29,188 nucleotides of DNA from CAYLJV01 sp964554215. Its GTDB lineage: Archaea; Hadarchaeota; Hadarchaeia; Hadarchaeales; JAGGTB01. The DNA is taken from positions 1-29,188 of the forward strand of contig CAZKND010000008.1 of NCBI GenBank assembly GCA_964554215.1, written 5' to 3'. The position numbers and the translations under genes are program-made. Shown one piece after another: positions 1-8,118 of this stretch. The number at the start of each line of letters is the position of its first letter. Position 1 is the first letter of the stretch. The notes below the pieces were generated by a model, which worked only from the letters and a program-made list of their open reading frames with translations, did not search any database and had not been told where the DNA came from.

Positions 1-9
1 GCGCTGCGT

Positions 10-44
10 GGCTTGATAAATTTAGGAATGTTCTTTATTTATAT
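10..44 (-). promoter_or_regulatory. candidate TATA promoter of a leftward gene outside the window
   Basis: Read on the minus strand, TATAAATA (36-43) is a good archaeal TATA box, the same octamer seen ahead of the S19e operon. A start about 25 nt downstream would lie near position 12, so the transcript would leave the window to the left. No product can be seen. The 100 bases downstream of gltX hold no other gene. Confidence 0.3.
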
Positions 45-100
45 GTTTGCAGTGGTCTGGTGTATCTCCAAAAAATACAACCATCAGAGAGGGGTTAATT

Positions 101-1792
101 TTAGGAATGTGTGTAAACAGCCGTAACAACAGAATTTTTCTCATCAATCCTAACGAAGCCATACCTCTCAAATTGTACTACATCCCCCACATTCAAATTC
201 GAAACTTCAGGCTCGGAATATCCTTCTTCAATTGTTCCATCGGGCTTCAAAACTTCAGTTTCCTGTGGATCTTTCGAAACCCACTGAATTTTGGGACCAT
301 CTTTCAATTCATAACCTTCAAATTCTGCCTTTAGAGGATCCTTTGAGACCAATTCGAAATTGAAAAAATCTTTTAGCCGGATTATGTCTCCAACATCAGC
401 ATCCTGTAAATCACCCTTAGACAACCAAACCTTCAAAAGTCCATCTTCAAACTCCAAAGGCAAATTCCTGTCACCTCTTTCCAAATCATCAGGATGTAGG
501 CGGAGACTCACTTCTTCCTTCTCTGGAGGATTGGATATCAAGAGTTTCTCTGGGTCTTTAACGAAAAAGAACCTATTTGCTTCCTCATCGATAACTCTTC
601 TATTCTTGGTATAAAGAGTGTCCATGCTAAGAGAAGAATCGGCCTTAGTAGTGCCCACATCCAAAACAATCTCTCTTAAAGCTTCTGGAGTTATACCCCT
701 CCTCCTAACCGCCCTTATCGTTCCCAACCTTACATCATCATATCCATCAAATTTTCCCTCATCAATACCTTTAGATATCTGTGTCTTACTCAAAACAGTT
801 CCAGAAACAGACAATCTTCCATGCTGAATTGCCGTAGGGTATTCCCAACCAAAATGTTCAAAAAGTTGTCTCTGTTTTCTTTCGTTAATTTCATGCTCTT
901 TGCCTCTAACAACATGAGTTACCCCCATTTTATGGTCATCTATAGTAACGGAAAAATTATAGAGGGGCCAAACCCTGTATTTATCTCCCGTTTTAGGATG
1001 AGTAGCATCCACAATTCTTAACGCCGGCCAATCCCTCAACGCGGGATTATCGTGCTCAATATCAGTTTTTATCCTTACCGCCGCTTCACCTTCCTCATAA
1101 CCCCCATTTTTCATCTTTTCCCATCTTTCAAAATTTTCCTCAGCGGTCAGAGCTCTACAGGGGCACGGTTCTCCATCATCCCTCAATCCTTTGAACTTCT
1201 CAGGTTCACAATCACAAACATAAGCATTTTCATCTTCCAACAATTTTTCCAAATGTTCATAATACATATCTATTCTATCGGACTGAATATACTCTTCAGA
1301 CCAATCTAACCCTAACCAATCCAAATCCTCACGAACCATATCATAGAAAATCTCTTCAGCATCTATAGGATTAGTATCCTCAAATCGTAAAATGAAGTCG
1401 CCATCATTCCTTTTCGCATATTCATAGGAAAGAACAGCTGTCCTAACATGTCCCAGATGTAAAGGACCATTAGGATTAGGAGCAAACCGGGTGACAATAT
1501 TGGAATATCTCTCAGTTTCCGGAAGCTCTTTCAAACCACCTTCTTCCTTTTCCTCTCTTTCAGGAGCTCCTATTTCTTCAAGTTCTGATTTTTGTTCCTC
1601 TAAATCGATCTCATTTACTTCCGAAACTATCTCATTTACATTACCCTTCAATTCCTGTATTTCAGATTTCAACTCAGGTTTCTCTGCGACAATTTTACCT
1701 ATTATAGCTCCAGTATCAGCTTCTCCTCCATGCTCAATCGCGTTTAACAAGGTCCACTGACGAATTAACTCATCTAACTCCTTATCAACCAA
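101..1792 (-). CDS. gltX: glutamate--tRNA ligase (archaeal GltX)
   Basis: Charges tRNA-Glu with glutamate in the cytoplasm; in archaea that make Gln-tRNA indirectly the enzyme also misacylates tRNA-Gln. The class I signature HLGH is at residues 112-115 in the context PNPNGPLHLGH, and the KMSKS-equivalent SKT is at 335-337. Two Cys pairs, C193/C195 and C210/C212, could bind zinc. The first 95 residues are an acidic, partly coiled extension usual in archaeal GltX; 563 aa is a normal length. The start is TTG, 3 nt after the idsA stop, with GAGAGGTG upstream inside the end of idsA. It is the last gene of the IPK-Fni-RNase J-IdsA-GltX operon. The identification is firm; only non-canonical start choice leaves slight doubt. 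Confidence 0.95.
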   Translation of the reverse strand: MVDKELDELIRQWTLLNAIEHGGEADTGAIIGKIVAEKPELKSEIQELKGNVNEIVSEVNEIDLEEQKSELEEIGAPEREEKEEGGLKELPETERYSNIVTRFAPNPNGPLHLGHVRTAVLSYEYAKRNDGDFILRFEDTNPIDAEEIFYDMVREDLDWLGLDWSEEYIQSDRIDMYYEHLEKLLEDENAYVCDCEPEKFKGLRDDGEPCPCRALTAEENFERWEKMKNGGYEEGEAAVRIKTDIEHDNPALRDWPALRIVDATHPKTGDKYRVWPLYNFSVTIDDHKMGVTHVVRGKEHEINERKQRQLFEHFGWEYPTAIQHGRLSVSGTVLSKTQISKGIDEGKFDGYDDVRLGTIRAVRRRGITPEALREIVLDVGTTKADSSLSMDTLYTKNRRVIDEEANRFFFVKDPEKLLISNPPEKEEVSLRLHPDDLERGDRNLPLEFEDGLLKVWLSKGDLQDADVGDIIRLKDFFNFELVSKDPLKAEFEGYELKDGPKIQWVSKDPQETEVLKPDGTIEEGYSEPEVSNLNVGDVVQFERYGFVRIDEKNSVVTAVYTHS

Positions 1793-1795
1793 AAA

Positions 1796-2791
1796 TCACA
1801 CCTCTCGATTTATCGAAAACTCTGCCAACTCAAGCAAAAAATCCTTCGACTCCGAATCGGGAAGCACTTTCAATTTGTCTTTAGCTTCATCTATCAGCCA
1901 TCTAGACTTTTCTTCCGCTGATTCCAGAGCCCCTGATCTTTCGTAAAAATCAATCACCTTTTCTGTATCTTTATTATTCGTTTCGCCATGTAAAGCTTTC
2001 AATAGTTCCTGCTTTTCCGAAGATGAAGACATTTCATAGGCTTTCACAGTCAAAAAAGTCCATTTACCCTTACGAAAATCTCCATCCATATCCTTCTCCT
2101 GTACTTCTTCCATCTCTCTAACTTCAAGTATATCATCTTGAATTTGAAAAGCCACCCCCATCAACTTACCATATTTCGCCAAAGCATCCACTTCATCTCT
2201 TGAACCATCACCGAGTATCCCACCAACTTTCGTAGAAGCACTCATCAAAGAACCGGTCTTTCTCTCCGCCATCCTCATGTAATCTTCTTCTGTTATTTCG
2301 TCTTGATTTTCAAAATTTACATCCGAAGCTTGACCCTGACAAAGCTGATAACTAGTTCTGCTAAAAATATCAAAAATTCGAATTATCACATCCTTTTCTA
2401 GACCCGTATTCTCGAAACTTCTAGCAACTGTTTCAAACGCTTTAGAAAACAACGCATCTCCTGTTATAATTCCTATCGGATTATTCCATCTTTCATGAAC
2501 TGTTTTCTCCCCTCGACGAAATCTATCCCCATCGATTATATCATCATGTACGAGCGTAAACGTATGTAAAAGTTCCAAAGCGGCAGCTATTTCAACCGCG
2601 TCTTCAGAATCGCCACCGACAGATTCGCAAGAGGCCAAAGCTAAAACAGGTCGAACTCTTTTCCCACCTGCCTCTATCAGATGTTTACAGCTATCATTCA
2701 ATATTCTTGAATCAATTTCCTCGGATAAGACATCATCTAAAACTTCGTCTATTGCTTCACTTCTCTCCTGTAAATAATCTAAAATATCCAT
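1796..2791 (-). CDS. idsA: short-chain polyprenyl diphosphate synthase (GGPP/FPP synthase)
   Basis: Condenses IPP with allylic diphosphates to make the C15-C20 precursors of archaeal ether lipids. The first Asp-rich motif DDIID is at residues 83-87, followed by RRG, and the second is in FQIQDDILE. Phe78, five residues before the first motif, is the aromatic position that family knowledge links to chain length in archaeal GGPP synthases, so C20 product is likely but inferred. 331 aa is typical. The ATG directly follows the RNase J stop codon, indicating translational coupling. Its neighbours IPK and Fni supply and isomerise IPP, so substrate supply and chain building are encoded together. Confidence 0.93.
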   Translation of the reverse strand: MDILDYLQERSEAIDEVLDDVLSEEIDSRILNDSCKHLIEAGGKRVRPVLALASCESVGGDSEDAVEIAAALELLHTFTLVHDDIIDGDRFRRGEKTVHERWNNPIGIITGDALFSKAFETVARSFENTGLEKDVIIRIFDIFSRTSYQLCQGQASDVNFENQDEITEEDYMRMAERKTGSLMSASTKVGGILGDGSRDEVDALAKYGKLMGVAFQIQDDILEVREMEEVQEKDMDGDFRKGKWTFLTVKAYEMSSSSEKQELLKALHGETNNKDTEKVIDFYERSGALESAEEKSRWLIDEAKDKLKVLPDSESKDFLLELAEFSINREV

Positions 2792-4114
2792 CTAATCGCC
2801 CAATTTGAAAGTCTCCTCGTTCCTAAGAGCATGTAATCTTTCCTCTGAAAAACCTAGTTTTCTTCCAATATTTATTACGGACTTTATTTTATCCATAGTT
2901 CCATGGAACGGCACTACATGATCAGGTGAGATCTCTTCAAGCAATTCTTTTGTCCCAGGCTTACCTGCATGGCCCGAAACATGAACGTCTCTGTGAATTG
3001 TCGCACCTTGATCAGTAATTTTCCTCTCTAGAAAGTCACGGTTAGAGATATTAACTGGATTCGGAATGACGGGCGCTGCAAAAATAACATCATCCCCCCC
3101 TCCAATCTCATAGGGTTCTGACTTCTCAGCTATTCTCGCTAAAACAGAATTAGGCTCCCCCTGATGACCCGAAGTAATAATAACATAATCTTCCCGAGAT
3201 TTGTTGATAACTTCCAAGGCCTCTCTAACCGAAGTTATATGACCAAAAAATTTGGTCTCCTGAGGAAAATTTACTATACCCATTTTTTCCGCCGACTTAG
3301 ACTTCTTCTTGAGAGACCTTCCAAGTATAACCGGAACTCTATTAATATCTCTGGCCAACCTAGTAATCTCTCTCAATCGAGCTATATGAGAAGAAAAAGT
3401 AGTAACGATTATCCCACCACTTCCTGAAGCCTTAACCATAACCTTCTCAAGCATTTTCTTAGCCACAGCCTCAGAGGGAGTCGGAGAAGACCGATCAGCT
3501 TTTACCGAACAAACTAGAGAAATAACTTTTCCTTCATTGCTCAACTTTTTCAAATCATTATATTCCGTTTTATGGCCCAAAATAGGATTTTTATCTACCT
3601 TAAACCCACCTACACAGAGAATAACACCTGAAGGAGTTTTTATAGCAGGGAAAACATTTTGGGGGATACTATGAGCCCCTTTTATAAATTCAACTTCTAT
3701 ATCGTTTATTTGAAAAGTTTCTCCAGGTTTTACTTCTTCCATATCATTACTTACTTCAAATATCCTCTCTTCCCTAACAACCTGTCTCACTAACTCTATA
3801 GTAAACGGAGTAGCATAAATCGTAGCATCATATTCATTAGCCAACTTGCCAACCGCCCCTATATGATCAAGATGACCATGAGTCAAAATTATAGCGGATA
3901 TATCCATAGAACGAGACTTTGAATCATCAGGTATCCCTCCTACGCTCACCAACCTCCCTCTTTCCGCCTCGCTTAGACTCTCATTTTTAAGATTGAGCAA
4001 CCCTTCAACCTTCACACCCATGTCCACTATTATATTTTCACCGCCAGCCGAAACCAAAGTCATATTTTTTCCGACTTCACCAAGCCCTCCCAAAGGAGTT
4101 ATTTCAACTGACAT
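2792..4114 (-). CDS. rnj: archaeal ribonuclease J (metallo-beta-lactamase/beta-CASP nuclease)
   Basis: A beta-CASP exonuclease; archaeal RNase J degrades RNA 5' to 3'. The beta-lactamase zinc motif THGHLDH is at residues 78-84, later metal and beta-CASP motifs include SGHQGEP and SGHAGKPG, and a C-terminal PFHG is present. An in-frame codon at 4156 would give a longer protein, but the ATG at 4114 has a strong GGAGGTGA eight bases upstream and matches the normal family beginning (MSVEITPLGG), so this start is preferred, giving 440 aa. Four bases separate it from the Fni stop. The RNase is embedded in the isoprenoid operon, an arrangement common in euryarchaea. Confidence 0.93.
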   Translation of the reverse strand: MSVEITPLGGLGEVGKNMTLVSAGGENIIVDMGVKVEGLLNLKNESLSEAERGRLVSVGGIPDDSKSRSMDISAIILTHGHLDHIGAVGKLANEYDATIYATPFTIELVRQVVREERIFEVSNDMEEVKPGETFQINDIEVEFIKGAHSIPQNVFPAIKTPSGVILCVGGFKVDKNPILGHKTEYNDLKKLSNEGKVISLVCSVKADRSSPTPSEAVAKKMLEKVMVKASGSGGIIVTTFSSHIARLREITRLARDINRVPVILGRSLKKKSKSAEKMGIVNFPQETKFFGHITSVREALEVINKSREDYVIITSGHQGEPNSVLARIAEKSEPYEIGGGDDVIFAAPVIPNPVNISNRDFLERKITDQGATIHRDVHVSGHAGKPGTKELLEEISPDHVVPFHGTMDKIKSVINIGRKLGFSEERLHALRNEETFKLGD

Positions 4115-4118
4115 AACT

Positions 4119-5192
4119 TCACCTCCAATCTTCCAAACATAGCCCTCTAGATTCAAATCGTTCTCTAGTTACCCCAGTTATATTCAAAGAGACACTTTCA
4201 AGATCGGAAATACTTCTGCTTCCGGTTAGAAACATAGCTATCTTGAATTCCAAAATAAACTCATCAATCCATTCCTTAACGCTCTCCTCCCCATCCAAAG
4301 AAGCTCTAAACAAAGGAAGACCAATCCCCACCAAATCAGCACCCAATGTCAAAGCCTTAGCAGCTTCGAGACCTGTCCTAATACCTCCACTCGAAATAAC
4401 AGGTACATCAACATTTTCACAAACTTCAGCAGTAGATACGGAAGTAGGTATGCCCCAATCCCAAAAAATCTCTCCTGCCATTTTCCTAGAACTATCCCTG
4501 GTCGCTTCAACGCCCGCCCAACTTGTTCCGCCTGCACCGCTTACATCTATAGCATCTACATTGCACTCCTCAAATTTAGAAGCAACTTCCCCAGTCATCC
4601 CCGAACCTGTCTCCTTAACATAGACAAAATCATCTAGTTCACTAGCAATATTTGAAATATTTTCAAAAGCCCCTTCAAACCCCCTATTTCCCTCCGGTTG
4701 AATAATCTCTTGAAGTGAGTTGAGATGAAGACCTATTCCATCGGCGTCAATCATATCAATCGCCCTCTCTACCTCTTCCATCCCATAACCTTGAATAAGC
4801 TGGGTCACACCGAGATTACCAAAAAGCAAAACGTCCGGAGCAAAATCTCTAACCTTATAAGTTCCCTCAAATTCTCCTGTCTCAATAGCCACTCTTTGAC
4901 TTCCCACACTAAACGCTATATTATGAGATTCCGCAGCACTAGCTAAAATCCGATTTACTTCCTCGGACTTTTCATGACCCCCGGTCATAGGCGATATAAT
5001 TACCGGAGCATCTAACTTCTTTCCCAAAAACTCAGTACCTGTATCTATATCATCAAAGTCTATTTCAGGAGAAGCCCGGTGAATCAAATCGATATCCTCA
5101 AACCCTGTTTTTTTCTTCTGGGCCTCCACATCTTTCTCAATACAAGATTCAATATGGTCTAACTTTCTCTTAGAATTTTTATTCAAAATCAT
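4119..5192 (-). CDS. fni: type 2 isopentenyl-diphosphate delta-isomerase
   Basis: FMN- and NAD(P)H-dependent TIM-barrel enzyme interconverting IPP and DMAPP. The N-terminal RKLDHIESCIEKDV and the following segment containing RASPEIDFDDID are characteristic, as are ISPMTGG (flavin site), SVGSQR, the GAGGTSWAGVEATR segment and the C-terminal SSGGIRTG phosphate-binding loop. 357 aa is the usual length. The ATG overlaps the IPK stop as ATGA, with GAGGG just upstream. It works directly on the product pathway of the preceding kinase and feeds IdsA downstream. Confidence 0.95.
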   Translation of the reverse strand: MILNKNSKRKLDHIESCIEKDVEAQKKKTGFEDIDLIHRASPEIDFDDIDTGTEFLGKKLDAPVIISPMTGGHEKSEEVNRILASAAESHNIAFSVGSQRVAIETGEFEGTYKVRDFAPDVLLFGNLGVTQLIQGYGMEEVERAIDMIDADGIGLHLNSLQEIIQPEGNRGFEGAFENISNIASELDDFVYVKETGSGMTGEVASKFEECNVDAIDVSGAGGTSWAGVEATRDSSRKMAGEIFWDWGIPTSVSTAEVCENVDVPVISSGGIRTGLEAAKALTLGADLVGIGLPLFRASLDGEESVKEWIDEFILEFKIAMFLTGSRSISDLESVSLNITGVTRERFESRGLCLEDWR

Positions 5193-5968
5193 CCCTCAGT
5201 AATCTTTGTACCTACTCTCTTATCGCTTTTAATAGCTTTAAATAAATTTTCAGGGCCTTCTATATTGATTATTTGGGATTCTATTCCTTCTTGAGCTAAT
5301 CCAATTAAAACTTCAACCTTATTCTCCATTCCGCCAGTGACATCCTCTCCTGAAGAAAATTCTATAGTGGAGGAAATATTTTTCCAATTTTTAGAACTTA
5401 TCTCAGGAATAAGCTCTGTTTTTTCGTTGGATTTTGGATCCTTTGTGTATACTCCATCCACATCCGTTCCCATTATCACTCGGTCCACAGGAAAATTCCT
5501 CGCTAAATATCCAACTATCTGATCCCCCGATAAAATAGTAAGTTCCCCATCTTCACCAATCACACCATCACCATAGAAAACGGGTGTAAAATTGGAATCT
5601 AAGAATTTTCTCACAATCTGTCTATTCTTTAGCTTTACCCCATTAGAACCTCTCATGAAACAAGCTGAAGTTTGAACAGGTATTGCATTGATTTCAGCTT
5701 TATGCAAACAACTAACGACTTCCATATTTAATTTACTCATAGCTTTATGTACTCTAGAGAAACCCTGAGGCTGTAAACCCCCATTCTCATTCACACCATG
5801 TTCCAAAGCCACAGCGTGCCCAAATGAACCGCCACCATGCACTAGAATAATTTTTTCCTCAATTTTAGAAATTTCATTAGAGATTTTTCGGATAACATCC
5901 TCTTTGAAAGAATATTTCTCCCCTTTGTTAGTTATAGCACTTCCCCCCAACTTTATCAAAACCGTCAC
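5189..5968 (-). CDS. ipk: isopentenyl phosphate kinase
   Basis: Amino-acid-kinase-fold enzyme that phosphorylates isopentenyl phosphate to IPP in the archaeal (alternative) mevalonate pathway. K6, the glycine-rich KLGGSAITNK at 6-15 and HGGGSFGH at 44-51, including the His that distinguishes IPKs from acetylglutamate-type kinases, are all present. 259 aa fits the family. The start is GTG with GGTGTGATTT ahead. It is the first gene of the lipid-precursor operon and has its own TATA box at 5998-6005. Mevalonate kinase, often the gene upstream in this cluster, is absent here. Confidence 0.93.
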   Translation of the reverse strand: MTVLIKLGGSAITNKGEKYSFKEDVIRKISNEISKIEEKIILVHGGGSFGHAVALEHGVNENGGLQPQGFSRVHKAMSKLNMEVVSCLHKAEINAIPVQTSACFMRGSNGVKLKNRQIVRKFLDSNFTPVFYGDGVIGEDGELTILSGDQIVGYLARNFPVDRVIMGTDVDGVYTKDPKSNEKTELIPEISSKNWKNISSTIEFSSGEDVTGGMENKVEVLIGLAQEGIESQIINIEGPENLFKAIKSDKRVGTKITEG

Positions 5969-5975
5969 AAATCAC

Positions 5976-6005
5976 ACCATTATACACTTGTCTGCTATAT
6001 TTAAA
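5976..6005 (-). promoter_or_regulatory. TATA promoter of the IPK-Fni-RNase J-IdsA-GltX operon
   Basis: On the minus strand TTTAAATA (5998-6005) lies about 25 nt before a likely start near 5976, leaving a leader of only about 8-10 nt before the GTG of ipk. It sits in the only gap (103 nt) between rpsB and ipk, where an upstream T-tract ends the previous unit. Confidence 0.45.
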
Positions 6006-6059
6006 GAAAATACTTCCAAAAAGGATTACACATCTTAAAAACAACAGTCAAATCCAGTT

Positions 6060-6067
6060 AAAAAAAA
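6060..6067 (-). terminator. T-tract terminator after rpsB
   Basis: Eight T residues in a row on the minus strand begin four bases after the rpsB stop; a second T-run (GTTTTTAAG) follows. No hairpin is present, as usual for archaeal T-tract termination. Confidence 0.5.
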
Positions 6068-6071
6068 CTCT

Positions 6072-6728
6072 TCACTCTTCTTCTTCAACAAATTGAGCTT
6101 CGAACTCTTCAAGAGTGACATCCCACTCTTCATCCTCTTCAAGTTCTCCCCTTTCTATAAGGACTTGCTTAGCTAGAAGATAATAAACCAAAGCTAAAGC
6201 TTTCCTACCTCTATTATTCGCAGGTATTACCAAATCTATATTCCTAGTCTCGTTATCGGTATCACATATACCTATAACGGGAACTCCTATCGTCGCAGCC
6301 TCTCTCAGAGGTTGCTCATCGGCCACAGGATCCGTCATTATGATTAATTCAGGCTCTATATATCCATCATAAGAAGGATTGGTAAGAGTACCAGGAATAA
6401 ATCTCCCTGCTTTTGTTTTTACTCCAGTAACTTCCCCAAACTTCTCTACCGGTCTCTGACCATATTGCCTAGCAGATACAGCATAAACTTTCTCCGGAGG
6501 GTAATTTGAAATTAAACTTGCAGCAGCTCTAATTCTATCGTCAGCCTCACGAACATCTAAAACAAACAATCCATCAGACCTAACTCTATAAACATGAGGG
6601 TCCATATCCCCAGTTTTTTGTCTAGTTCCAATATGAACTCCGCTAGCTAAATATTGTTCCATATCGGTTAGAGGTTCTTCTAATTCTTCTCCTTCCCTCT
6701 CAATTTGTTCAGGCTTTTCCGATGTCAT
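6072..6728 (-). CDS. rpsB: 30S ribosomal protein S2 (uS2)
   Basis: Small-subunit protein; the archaeal form is short (218 aa) and lacks the bacterial coiled insertion. The sequence GVHIGTRQKTGDM, the PGTLTNP motif, IIMTDPVADEQP and GVPVIGICDTDN are classic uS2 signatures. Both ends are strongly acidic (C-terminus ending VEEEE), consistent with a halophilic proteome. The ATG overlaps the stop of the enolase C-half gene by four bases (ATGA) with GGTGAG upstream, so S2 is translationally coupled to enolase, in keeping with the conserved eno-rpsB order of euryarchaea. Confidence 0.96.
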   Translation of the reverse strand: MTSEKPEQIEREGEELEEPLTDMEQYLASGVHIGTRQKTGDMDPHVYRVRSDGLFVLDVREADDRIRAAASLISNYPPEKVYAVSARQYGQRPVEKFGEVTGVKTKAGRFIPGTLTNPSYDGYIEPELIIMTDPVADEQPLREAATIGVPVIGICDTDNETRNIDLVIPANNRGRKALALVYYLLAKQVLIERGELEEDEEWDVTLEEFEAQFVEEEE

Positions 6729-7423
6729 CTTATCTCACCCATTTTCGCTTTGTCTCCGAGTATTTCCTCAATTCTTATTAGTTCATTAAGCTTCGCTATT
6801 CTTTCTCCACCAACCGCACCTGTTTTAATTATTGGACAATCCCACCCAACAGCCAAATGAGCTATAGTTTCATCAGTTGTTTCACCAGACCTATGGGAAA
6901 TTACTGGGACACAATCGTTTTCCTTAGACAAATCCACTGCTTTTTTCGTTGCTTCTAGAGTCCCTATCTGATTGGGCTTGATAAGAACAGAATTCGAGGC
7001 ATCTACCTCCATACCTTGTTTTATCCTAGAAACATTGGTAACATACAAATCATCACCGCAAATCAAGCAATCATCACCCGCCTCCTCAGTAATCTGAGAA
7101 AATGCGTCATAATCCTCCTCCTGGATAGGATCTTCTACATAAATCAGGTTGTATTCATCAATATAATCTAAACTAAGATCCATTTGATCACCAGTATCGA
7201 GTTCCCTACCTTCTCTACCATAAACATACTTTCCTGTCTCCTTATCATACAATTCACTAGCCGCAACGTCGAGCCCTGGCCTTATTTCAAAGCCTAACTC
7301 TTCTGATACCTCCTCACAAGCTTTAGCTACAATTTCCAAAGATTCTTTATCTGATAGATTAGGAGCCCAAGCACCTTCATCACTCTTTCCACCTGTGAAA
7401 AATTCGTCTTTTTCATCCGCCAT
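6725..7423 (-). CDS. eno: enolase, C-terminal half (TIM-barrel subunit of a split enolase)
   Basis: Encodes the barrel part of enolase (2-phosphoglycerate to phosphoenolpyruvate). It begins just before the family motif DEGAWAPN, so E16 corresponds to the catalytic Glu of that loop. The magnesium ligands are D52 (GLDVAAS), E97 (YVEDP) and D124 (CGDDLYVTN); the catalytic base is K149 (IKPNQIGT); SHRSGET at 176-182 and K200 (IKTG) complete the site. The ATG lies 8 nt after the stop of the N-half gene, in another frame, with AGGTGAG directly before it (closer than usual). Together the halves make 417 aa, a full enolase with no motif missing. I infer two chains that assemble into one active site; a sequencing error is the main alternative. 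Confidence 0.88.
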   Translation of the reverse strand: MADEKDEFFTGGKSDEGAWAPNLSDKESLEIVAKACEEVSEELGFEIRPGLDVAASELYDKETGKYVYGREGRELDTGDQMDLSLDYIDEYNLIYVEDPIQEEDYDAFSQITEEAGDDCLICGDDLYVTNVSRIKQGMEVDASNSVLIKPNQIGTLEATKKAVDLSKENDCVPVISHRSGETTDETIAHLAVGWDCPIIKTGAVGGERIAKLNELIRIEEILGDKAKMGEIR

Positions 7424-7431
7424 CTCACCTA

Positions 7432-7989
7432 CTATTTATGAACCAGGGCATTGGCAAAAACAGCTTCTTCAAAACTTTCAGCCCCAACGGGAAGCGAAAG
7501 AAATTCTTGTATATCCGGAGCTGTAGAACCTGCATGCTCTCCACCACCCAAAACATTCCCTAGTGGATAAGGTAATTCGTAGTCCTCATCTTTCAAATCC
7601 TCAAATAAAGGAAGATCTTCCATATCTGCCAAAGCTTTAGCTGTAGCCATGGAAAGCGCCACTACCGCATTTCCTCCTATATTCCGTAAATTATCCGTTC
7701 CATCCAGTTCTCTCATTTTTTCATCAACGTCGGCGAAACTTGAGAGATGAAAACCTTTTAGCTCAGAAAGAACTTTTTCCATCTCTTTTATCGAAGTGTC
7801 TACATCTTGATCTGAAAAGGCAACTACCTCATGGACACCTCTACTAGCACCACTTGGAGCAGCTGCAGTACCTGTACTTATTTTATCACTATCTGAATCG
7901 CTCAATTCTACGTCTACTTCGATAGTTGGATTGCCTCTACTATCTAAAATCTTTCTGGCTTTGACATCTTCAATTTGGACTTCAGTCAT
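7432..7989 (-). CDS. eno: enolase, N-terminal half (capping domain plus first barrel segment)
   Basis: 185 aa covering the enolase N-terminal domain and the first barrel element. It carries RKILDSRGNPT near the start, the mobile SGASRG loop at 46-51 that closes over substrate, the catalytic-site His152 in GGGEHAG and E162 in DIQEF. It ends with ALVHK and a TAG, exactly where ordinary enolases continue into the linker before DEGG/DEGAW. The ATG at 7989 is chosen over a TTG 18 nt upstream because AGGGATAA sits immediately before it, the same signal used by pgk and the PDCD5 gene. The C-half gene follows after 8 nt, then rpsB overlaps. Confidence 0.88.
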   Translation of the reverse strand: MTEVQIEDVKARKILDSRGNPTIEVDVELSDSDSDKISTGTAAAPSGASRGVHEVVAFSDQDVDTSIKEMEKVLSELKGFHLSSFADVDEKMRELDGTDNLRNIGGNAVVALSMATAKALADMEDLPLFEDLKDEDYELPYPLGNVLGGGEHAGSTAPDIQEFLSLPVGAESFEEAVFANALVHK

Positions 7990-8031
7990 ATTATCCCTAT
8001 CTAACAAAGTTCATCTTTTTTAATTTAATTC

Positions 8032-8062
8032 CTTCGATACTTTTCCGGTAGAACTAATAAAT
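8032..8062 (-). promoter_or_regulatory. TATA promoter of the enolase-rpsB unit
   Basis: GGATTTATTAG on the minus strand (TATA core 8056-8062) would start transcription near 8032, giving a leader of about 40 nt that carries the AGGGATAA ribosome binding site. Confidence 0.4.
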
Positions 8063-8071
8063 CCTTTTCAG

Positions 8072-8109
8072 AAAAAAGAGGACTGGATGGAAATCAAGCC
8101 CATCCAGTC
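8072..8109 (-). terminator. hairpin plus T-tract terminator
   Basis: On the minus strand a perfect 10-bp stem (GACTGGATGG at 8100-8109 pairing with CCATCCAGTC at 8081-8090, loop of 9 nt) is followed by CTC and TTTTTT. It starts 9 nt after the stop of the hypothetical gene at 8119. This is the form of a bacterial intrinsic terminator, unusual beside the plain T-tracts elsewhere in the window. Confidence 0.65.
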
Positions 8110-8118
8110 AGAAATACG

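Noticed and set aside
7424..7434. Simple frameshift or readthrough of TAG in enolase
   Set aside because: The C-half is in a different frame from the N-half, so TAG suppression alone could not join them, and the C-half has its own ATG and upstream purine motif. A sequencing error remains the alternative to check.
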